Part shown: one piece after another, positions 19,556 through 25,618 of the stretch | How the letters are laid out: each line of letters starts with the position of its first letter | How positions within the stretch are numbered: the stretch's first letter is position 1 | From: Apostichopus californicus | Lineage: Eukaryota > Echinodermata > Holothuroidea > Aspidochirotida > Stichopodidae | Length of the DNA stretch: 25,618 bases | Reading direction: 5' to 3' | Assembly: GCA_020650975.1 (NCBI GenBank) | Contig: JAIPMN010015540.1 | Location: 6,985 to 32,602, forward strand | Translations under genes and position numbers: made by a program | Notes under the pieces: model-generated | What the model was told of the DNA's origin: nothing | The model's database searches: none | Seen by the model: only the letters and a program-made list of their open reading frames with translations

Positions 19556-19689
19556 CTGATGTTTTGAGAAAAATGCCACAGCCTCTTGAATAATTAACCC
19601 AGTTGGTTTGTTATTTTCAAGGCTGCATCTTTTAAGCAGAGCTGTGGACTTTTGTGGCAATTTCTGTCTTTTATCAAAGATGAAGATAT
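19556..19689 (-). CDS. Candidate internal exon, unrecognised
   Basis: On the minus strand a 134-bp segment is bounded by a plausible acceptor (TCATTACCAG, ending at 19690) and a donor (CATCAG|GTGATG, GT at 19555-19554). It is open throughout in one frame and would encode about 44 residues in a charged, hydrophilic composition: IFIFDKRQKL at the start, KRCSLENNKP in the middle, AVAFFSKHQ at the end. The frame continues open for 92 codons in all (19442-19720) with a real ATG upstream. The polypyrimidine tract is short, and no family is recognised. It could be chance. Confidence 0.22.
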
Positions 19690-19729
19690 CTGGTAATGAG
19701 TAGATAACGATGATGATCATGATGACTGG

Positions 19730-20070
19730 ATGAGAGGCAGATCAAAGATCGAGCCTACTCTTTCAGGATAAATTTTACGTAAAATACTTTAAAGTGCACT
19801 CGCACTCGAGACACAAACCATCATAGATTTTATCTTATACCTATGACAGAGATCTTTGCTGAGAAGGAGGATAATTACTAGATGCATTTTCAGAGGTCAA
19901 ACTGTGAAGCCATCGGAAATGGTCAGGCTTGGACAAAGAAACGTTGCGTCCATTGGGGCGTTTTGGACCTTGACGAACCACTCACTGTACACAGAATTTG
20001 AACTTACGAATGGCGTTCATTTGAAATATAAAATGAATGGATGTGATCAGACATCTAAAATTTAATCAAC
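19730..20070. promoter_or_regulatory. Candidate regulatory block with a perfect PAR-bZIP site
   Basis: TTTTACGTAAAA at 19773-19784 is a perfect 12-bp palindrome containing TTACGTAA, the consensus of PAR-type bZIP factors (HLF/TEF/DBP, also bound by E4BP4). It is followed by GTGCACTCGCACTCGAG (a CACTCG doublet and the E-box-like CTCGAG). CpG words are frequent through 20010. A 69-codon plus frame (19856-20065) is unrecognised. Confidence 0.3.
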
Positions 20071-20159
20071 GTACACTATTGTACACTGAAGGATTTAAAG
20101 CATACAATAATAATGTACATAGTTTTGTTGTAAAAGACATTTTCCACTATTTTTTCTCA

Positions 20160-20610
20160 TTCTCTCTCTCTCTGTCCCATTTTTCAATATTTATATTACA
20201 TCCACTTCACTAGAAAACACAGCCCTAATATTTTTCGACAGCTACTGTATAAAGAGTCTTGAATAAAACATGGACAACATTCTACTTTCCAAACAAACGG
20301 TTTTAAAAGACACCAAAGAATCTCCCGTGGCCAAAAGACTAGGGATAATAATAATATATAAAGCAACTCGGCTTAATATTACCGTACGAAAAGGGAAAAA
20401 AAAAAAGAAGACTGCTCGGAAAATCCATTTTGATTTTTTACCGATCTGGTGAGCACTGAGCGTTAACTTTAACCACAGATGAATGAGCACCAGTGAGCTA
20501 TGCTGGCATCTGCATATAGAATATATATATATCTTCATGTGTTCATGATTGGCAGTATTTGGACCTATATAGGCTCTGAACAGCCCTCGGAGTCGGTCGC
20601 TTGCCAACTC
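20160..20610. other. Unassigned, with (TC)n and (AT)n microsatellites
   Basis: A CT-repeat of about 12 bp starts at 20161, an A12 tract is near 20396-20407, and (AT)6 lies near 20520-20532. From 20270 to 20610 overlapping open frames exist on both strands (60 and 121 codons). The minus frame encodes Phe/Ile runs from the A/T tracts and is not credible as a gene. Confidence 0.35.
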
Positions 20611-20619
20611 GGATAGAAA

Positions 20620-20850
20620 TCAAATTAGCTAGATCAATGGAGGAGGAGGAAGAGAGTACAGTGACTCAGAATGGAGGAAAAAGGAGAGAGAAAAGGGAAA
20701 AAACAAGGGATGCATAAAGTACGAAAATCAAATAAAAGGTCGGTATTAGTTGGCAAGGATTGCTGCTCGGCAATAGCTCGCGGGAGGGTGACGCAGTCTG
20801 AAAGGTATTAAATCATGTGAAATGGTCCTTACTTTTGTGTAAGTCTGTTT
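20620..20850. promoter_or_regulatory. Purine-rich block with AP-1 and CpG cluster
   Basis: GGAGGAGGAGGAAGAGAG and GGAGGAAAAAGGAGAGAG form a purine-rich strand from 20639 to 20711. TGACTCA, the exact AP-1 site, is at 20662-20668. A CpG cluster (CTGCTCGGCAATAGCTCGCG, then GGTGACGCAG) lies at 20764-20795. ETS-like GGAA cores recur. No transcription start can be placed. Confidence 0.3.
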
Positions 20851-21298
20851 GGAGGGATGTTTTGTTACACTTTTAACCATGTTTCTCTGTTGGAATAATA
20901 AAATTCCATGTTTTGCTAAAGTCTTTCCGAAAAATAGCCCACAGGCTTCAAACATTTTATATTATGAAAGGCTTTCTTTGCCAGCTTTTAATATTTCAGT
21001 AAGTGTAATAAATAAAATGCTGCTGGTTATAGCAGGCCTGCTAAATGTATTGATAGAATGTTTAACATGTGAAGAAAAACAAGAGACACTTGTATCTAAA
21101 TTCTTGATATGTATGGAATTTTATCATGACCCTTGACATATATCTTGAGAATTTTCAATTCAATATTGCCATTTATATTGTAAAAATACCACTAAAATAT
21201 CTGCAAAATAAGTTTTGGAACTTAATTACACATGGGTATGAAGAAGCAATATTTTCTCTTTACAAATAGAACCCTATCAGTACTCCATACATAGTTTA

Positions 21299-21380
21299 CA
21301 GGTTACCAGTTCATTTTAAGCATGGTAGAACATGAGTGCTAAGGTTGTGGGGAGACAGGTAAGCTAGGAACGAAGTAAAT
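21299..21380 (+). repeat. GACAGGTAAG-family repeat, 3' half copy
   Basis: CAGGTTACCAGTTCATTTTAAG, then CATGGTAGAACATGAGTGC and TAAGGTTGTGGGGAGACAGG, then TAAGCTAGGAACGAAG matches the second half of copies B and C almost base for base. The first ~60 bp of the family (CACTTTGG to CATAGAGGG) are missing, so this copy is 5'-truncated. Confidence 0.85.
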
Positions 21381-21463
21381 ACATATATGCAGGTACTGGT
21401 AAGTAAAAAATGTAGTATATATGCAAGAAAATATATAAACTTTAACAACGGACGGTTTCCAAC

Positions 21464-21484
21464 AGAGAGAGAGAGAGAGAGAGA
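21464..21484. repeat. (AG)10 microsatellite
   Basis: About ten uninterrupted AG units lie in otherwise unique sequence. Confidence 0.97.
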
Positions 21485-21582
21485 TCTAACACAAGAGTAT
21501 AAAGATATAAATTTCTCGGTAGGTACATTAAAGGCAGAGCAAATTTGGCGAGGTATAAATGAAACTTTTTCAGTATTGTGAT

Positions 21583-21638
21583 TGGTTGGTGGGGTCAAGG
21601 TGTGGCAGGGTTGGGTGGGGCTGGACTGGACTGGGGAG
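21583..21638. other. G-rich segment, possible G-quadruplex
   Basis: Runs GGGG, GGG, GGG, GGGG and GGGG occur with loops of 13, 2, 1 and 12 bases. Only the central runs have short loops, so folding would be weak. GGACTGGACT is a 5-bp tandem doublet at its end. Confidence 0.35.
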
Positions 21639-22039
21639 AGCAAAATACCAGTAGAATATAGCTCCCAATAATTTCAAAAGAACTTTGTAAGAAGAACAGG
21701 ACTCCATGTCCTATACACTGGCCGACAGTACACTAAATGTACCTGTGAAAAAGGTACCAACATGTAGTTCAATACGAAGGACTCTAATAAAAACAATATT
21801 CCCCCTCCCCTGCCCCCCCCTAATACCAATCCCCACTGTAAACCAAGTATAATGGGACTACCACTAAAACAATATTTGATACAAAAAAAATCCAACTTTA
21901 GGATGCCAAGGCACAGAGGTATGCAGTCAACTGTTTATAGTTCCGCGCTATTTTAACTCGAAATGATAGAAAAATGTACTGTACAGTAAGGAGATGTAGA
22001 ACCTCATAGAGACGACATAAAAAATAAAAAAAACATCTT

Positions 22040-22630
22040 TTATAAACGAGAAAGTCCATTTATATTACCTTTTGTTTTACTTAACATATACAATATGCCT
22101 CTTGTCCCTGCTCTCTGCCTCCATAAACATCTCTGTTTTTGCAGTAATCTTCGTTTTGTTGCAACCCGGAGTGTCGTAAAGTCACTCAAAGTTAACACTC
22201 CCTCATTTTGTAACGTACAGACGAGTCCTTTCGGATAACGATCTGTGTAAACACACCTGACGTGCTTAGAGTAATGAAAAGTGAAGATAACGACCTGATT
22301 TATAGAAACGGGGCAAATTAGGCCTCCGTGGAAACACTGACGGCGGACGGAAATTGAACACTGATGCGTTTCTAGGTCTGCGAGAAGGGTAAAGGTAATT
22401 TGGATCCAGCTGGACAGTAATAGTGGCTGAATTACGGTGGAAATGAATCCAATGAAACCGAATCTTAAATTAATGAAATGATGAATGCGGTTTTTTGCCT
22501 TCACATTTTTTCCCCAATCCGCAGCTCTTGAGTGTCGTCTGCATTCAAACGAATGCGTTTTGTTTTGGTAATCTGTTTGAACAGGGGGCCAGTAAAGTCT
22601 TAAGACATGACTAATTAACAGTTGCAATGT
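22040..22630 (-). promoter_or_regulatory. Candidate regulatory block; longest ORF of the window (minus, 195 codons)
   Basis: A minus-strand frame is open for about 195 codons (22627-22040), long for chance at this base composition, but it starts at TTG and not ATG. Its translation is rich in Trp, Cys, His and Arg and poor in acidic residues, unlike most proteins, and no domain is recognised. On the DNA level, TGTAAACA (forkhead consensus) lies at 22246-22253, GATAA at 22234 and AGATAA at 22285, and CpG is dense from 22150 to 22560 (GACGGCGGACGG at 22339). I favour a large constrained non-coding element; a decayed coding sequence is the alternative. Confidence 0.3.
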
Positions 22631-22862
22631 TAGAAAGTTTCAGAAGTCAAAACTCATGAACAGAATCTTGAAAATTGAAATGAACAAAAATAAAAAATAT
22701 TACATAAATCATTATCAGCTACCGCATAATTACAACTGACAGTTCAATATGACCGTGCTGTTTTGGTAAAAATTATCAACCAGCTTAAATCGTGATTTTA
22801 CTTTTCTTGATGTCAGACAGATATCCAGAAACTTCTGGGGTTTGGATTCTTGAATGAGTGAC

Positions 22863-22932
22863 AAGCTTGACCTGTCACATGACAACCTAAGCACTAACGC
22901 ACTACCGTGCAAAAGAAACTTGCAGCCTTTAA
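22863..22932 (-). repeat. GACAGGTAAG-family repeat, diverged copy
   Basis: On the minus strand AAAGGCTGCAAGTTTC, then GCACGGTAGTGCGTTAGTGC, TTAGGTTGTCATGTGACAGG and TCAAGCTTG follow the family order (AAAGGTTACCAGTTC, GCACGGTAGAACGAGAGTGC, TAAGGTTGTGAGGAGACAGG, TAAGCTT). The donor-like GGTAAG is lost (GGTCAAG). Confidence 0.65.
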
Positions 22933-23049
22933 TATCTATTTATGTATACAGTATATATACTAAACCAAAAAATTTGGAATTATTTTTGCAAAATTAAGAG
23001 ACGGCTACAAGAAAAGAGAGAGAGGAAGGATATAAGTGACATATATATA

Positions 23050-23240
23050 AGTACAAACAGAGAATTCATTGTATTGCAAATTGACACAACCAGCGGCCTA
23101 TCCGTCTGACATTACGACTAGGTGAGTAAACACACCATGTCATCAACTACCACCGGCAGGTGGTTCAACACTATAATGACTGTCCCTGACGAACCTCAGC
23201 AACCCATCCCACTGAGCTACCCACTGCGCCACTGATTAGA
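23050..23240 (-). mobile_element. tRNA-derived SINE fragment
   Basis: On the minus strand CAGTGGCGCAGTGGGTAGC contains TGGCGCAGTGG (23231-23221), which fits the RNA polymerase III A-box TRGCNNAGYNGG. GGTTCGTCAGG follows at 23195-23185, with the first six bases of the B-box GGTTCGANTCC. Their spacing (25 bases between boxes) is close to that in tRNA genes. A second A-box-like TAGCTCAGTGG overlaps at 23219-23209 but is too near the B-box. The remainder down to about 23050 would be the tRNA-unrelated body. No tail or target-site duplication could be fixed, so the ends are approximate. No tRNA cloverleaf can be drawn. Confidence 0.6.
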
Positions 23241-23249
23241 AATCTAAAG

Positions 23250-24060
23250 TCAAACCTCAGTGGACTCCCAGTGAGAGAGAGCAAGAGTGTAATAGCTGAA
23301 AATTGAGAAAGCTGGGCGATTCAAAAAACAAATTCACCTCTTGACTTTATAAGTAATAACACTGATTAAAATTGATAGGCAAGTGTCACACCTAAACATA
23401 ACAGATGGTTTTTAGGAATCACAAGAAGTCTTGGAGATATTTTATCTAGATGGATACTTCAAAGAAACCTTCTTATTGGTTTAAGGGATAACCATGGAGA
23501 TCAAAACCTGGGCCTGGGTGATGAGAGTAATGGATACAGTTGATCTAGCTGTTTGGCTATCATAAATTAAGCCTTAAATCAGCTTGAGATTGGACCATAG
23601 AGTATTTTTAAAAGTAAGCATGCAACCCTAGATCTAGGTATCGATTAAATATTGATTAAATATGTTTAGAATTGATCAAGTAAAGACACCATACATCCTA
23701 TGTTTTCTCAAGCAAAAAGATGGCTACTGTGTGCAATTTACAACTCGCGTTTGATTCTACAGTAACGGAGCTGTAATCTAATACATTGTGACATTAATTC
23801 GTTAACAGTATGCAAACCCAAAGTGACCCTGGTTCAATAACCAACATGTTTCATGAAATTTTTTCTGTTCACAAAGGAAATGGTGAACATTTAAGATAAT
23901 CAGCTGCATTGTAAAAGGGATTATGACAATGTTCACATTCGATGCAAAATGTTGACTTCTTAAAAGTTGATAGTAGGGTTTGATCAAGACATGGCAGAAA
24001 AGAGTGCGGTAGTTGTGAAATGAGTCATAACTGTCTGCTCCTTTACAAGAATGTCCGTAC
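23250..24060. other. Unassigned AT-rich DNA
   Basis: No repeat or exon is recognised. An 88-codon minus frame (24068-23802) is of AT-rich chance composition. ATTGATTAAATAT-type repetition occurs briefly near 23643. Confidence 0.4.
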
Positions 24061-24062
24061 CA

Positions 24063-24205
24063 TTTCAATTAAAATTGCAGCAGTAACATTGCAACTTAAA
24101 GTGCACCAGTAACATTGCAATTAAAATTACATGGTCAGTAACATTGCAATTAAAATTGCACCAGTAACATTGCAATTAAAATTGCATCAGTAACATTTCA
24201 ATAAG
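24063..24205. repeat. 26-bp minisatellite, about 5 units, with internal dyad
   Basis: CAGTAACATTGCAATTAAAA heads units at 24081, 24107, 24136, 24162 and 24188, with spacings of 26, 29, 26 and 26; the third carries a 3-bp insertion. The best units contain TGCAATT-AA-AATTGCA, a perfect 7-bp inverted repeat with a 2-bp spacer. A half unit (TTTCAATTAAAATTGCAG) precedes the array. Confidence 0.95.
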
Positions 24206-24340
24206 AAATTGTTCTGGTTTGGGAATTTACTTCACTCCTCTCTCTTACCTGTATCCAGCCTTCTTATGCACTTTCCTCTTCTACTGTACCTACAGTAACC
24301 TACTAACTTGGTAACATTTCAGCATTGCACCCTCACCCAT

Positions 24341-24374
24341 CCCCCTTCCCCCCTCCTCCTAACCCCAATCCCCA
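24341..24374. other. C-rich cluster, possible i-motif / minus-strand G-quadruplex
   Basis: C5, C6, C4 and C4 runs are separated by TT, TCCTCCTAA and AAT. Four runs of at least four C meet a loose G-quadruplex/i-motif rule on the complementary and plus strands respectively. Confidence 0.45.
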
Positions 24375-24399
24375 CTCATCCACCTCCCTGGGCCCACTC

Positions 24400-25230
24400 T
24401 CTTCCTTCGGCTTAGGTGTGTTTTTCAGTGTAGTGGTGCTGTATCTTGAAGTTCACAGACACTGGATGAACGAACAGCTCCAACTAGGGAATAACACTCA
24501 CTCACTCTCATCTTAGGAACAGCTCTCGGGAATAATACAGTATCCAGTATGCCCCTACCCATGAACATTATCAGTGCAATTTATCCAACAAATTGTAAGC
24601 AAAACAGATCTTGAGGCACATGGTTAAACAAAACTATTGATCTATCATGGTACTACACTGCTCAGAATTGATTCTCTGAGGGGTAAATTGGTCGTAAGGC
24701 AGGTCGAACCAATTCACAGTAACAGCATCTAGAATAGATGAACATCTCCCCATATTAGCAAGCTGTCACTCAAATAAATAAATAGTGAAGAGGCCACAAA
24801 AAATCTAGACTCTAGAACAGATTGTAGAATGGAGATGCTTTCTACTTCCAAACTGTGTAAGTTTAAAAAACCTTCTACAGGGGTACATGCAGGACTGGGA
24901 TGGTAAGTGCAAGTTTATAAAGGCACAGTTAGAGAGCGGTGCAAAATACAGACTTTTCCAGAGCAGAATTCTATTCTAGATATAAAGAACTTCTGTCTAG
25001 ATCTATGTGAAGGCTCCCGGCTTGTGAGCAAAGCTACTAAAATTGAAGACACTTTTCTTACACCCAGGGAATAATTTAGCATTCAAACTTTATGTAGCAG
25101 TTTTGAAGACTTTGGACTTTATTTTCTTAACAAATACTATGGTTAAACCACTATGCATCCTTGCAAGTTTGTATAGCAACTTGCACACTTTGTAAAGCAT
25201 TTTGTGATGTGATACAGGATCAAATATATT
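24400..25230. other. Unassigned
   Basis: No gene, repeat period or structured RNA was recognised. (AATA)n-like ATAAATAAATAG lies near 24775, and several TCTAGA/TCTAGAT words (24729, 24805, 24975) recur without a fixed period. Confidence 0.4.
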
Positions 25231-25234
25231 CTCA

Positions 25235-25254
25235 CCCCCCCCCCAAAAAAAAAA
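25235..25254. repeat. C10-A10 compound homopolymer
   Basis: Ten C are followed directly by ten A. This is a compound mononucleotide tract that is prone to length change. Confidence 0.98.
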
Positions 25255-25559
25255 TTTAATACCCCTCCTCGTCCCCACTCATTTACCTATCATGAAATTC
25301 ATATCAGGCATACAGGTACATTCGTCCACATGTCACAATATTGGGCCTTGGCTCAATCAGAAAAGTTTGGTATGTGTTGCCTCACCCTCTCTGCTGCCCT
25401 CTAGTCCACTCCACCATTACCCCATTCCCATACCTTTATTATACCTTGTTGTTTGGTGGTAGCTACACCACTGTATCAACAGTAAGTTGTCCATCTTTTA
25501 ACATCTGTTTAACCCTTCTTTCTGAGTCACAAATCTAAATTTTAGAGTATGGATAGAAA

Positions 25560-25596
25560 ATTTCCCTCTCCCTTCTCCCCCCCCCCTTCCCCCCCT
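25560..25596. repeat. Pyrimidine tract with C10 and C7 runs
   Basis: TTTCCCTCTCCCTTCT is followed by C10, TT and C7 close to the end of the window. It is a homopyrimidine strand, able in principle to form triplex or i-motif structure. Confidence 0.9.
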
Positions 25597-25618
25597 GTTA
25601 ATTGAGACCTTGGCTCAA

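Noticed and set aside
20242..20607. 121-codon minus frame
   Set aside because: It depends on an A/T tract giving Phe and Ile runs. A frame on the other strand overlaps it, and composition is not protein-like.
1..25618. CRISPR array, operon or bacterial gene cluster
   Set aside because: The 31-bp and 26-bp arrays lack unique spacers and are simple minisatellites. There are no dense coding frames or Shine-Dalgarno signals, and the window is clearly animal-type DNA.

Overview
This is eukaryotic, animal-type, non-coding DNA. It is AT-rich (by eye in the mid-30s percent GC) and has no ORF I can assign to a known protein family. Micro- and minisatellites are frequent, several mobile-element fragments are visible, and poly-C/poly-G tracts are unusually common. 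The TGACCTTTGACCT-rich array, a tRNA-derived SINE fragment and a Penelope-like motif would fit a marine invertebrate, possibly an echinoderm. That assignment rests on general familiarity and is weak. The window looks like a gene desert or a very large intron.

Layout. 1-3.2 kb: short tandem duplications, a 30-bp minisatellite and a 3' remnant of a dispersed repeat family named here the 'GACAGGTAAG' family, plus a CpG-containing block with two overlapping frames (2.56-3.03 kb). 3.2-8 kb: an unusual block (4.03-4.32 kb), a clear foldback element/MITE with 49-bp inverted ends (4617-4852), a diverged ~110-190-bp tandem module (5.15-6.3 kb) and, inside it, a regular 31-bp minisatellite of about 16 units (5619-6126). 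8-12 kb: a forkhead/GATA-like candidate regulatory block, an array of nuclear-receptor-type direct repeats (8.96-9.6 kb), and three copies of the GACAGGTAAG family, two of which form a head-to-head inverted pair around a hammerhead-like Penelope relic (11271-11940). 12-17 kb: a candidate exon of low confidence, a 250-bp CAT/CAC microsatellite, a 23-bp palindrome, further CpG-containing blocks and another perfect DR1. 17-20 kb: a C-rich tandem repeat, more short duplications, a diverged 227-bp duplication and one exon-like minus-strand segment. 20-25.6 kb: candidate regulatory blocks, two more family copies, a SINE fragment (minus strand), a 26-bp minisatellite with internal dyad symmetry, and C-rich tracts.

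No gene set works together here. If the window has a function, it is most likely regulatory: about a dozen 200-450-bp blocks stand out from the AT-rich background by more CpG, fewer stop codons and recognisable factor-binding consensus sites. This is inference and needs cross-species alignment. The best-supported novel items are the MITE, the inverted repeat pair with its family, and the two minisatellites whose units each carry a 2-bp-spaced inverted repeat.
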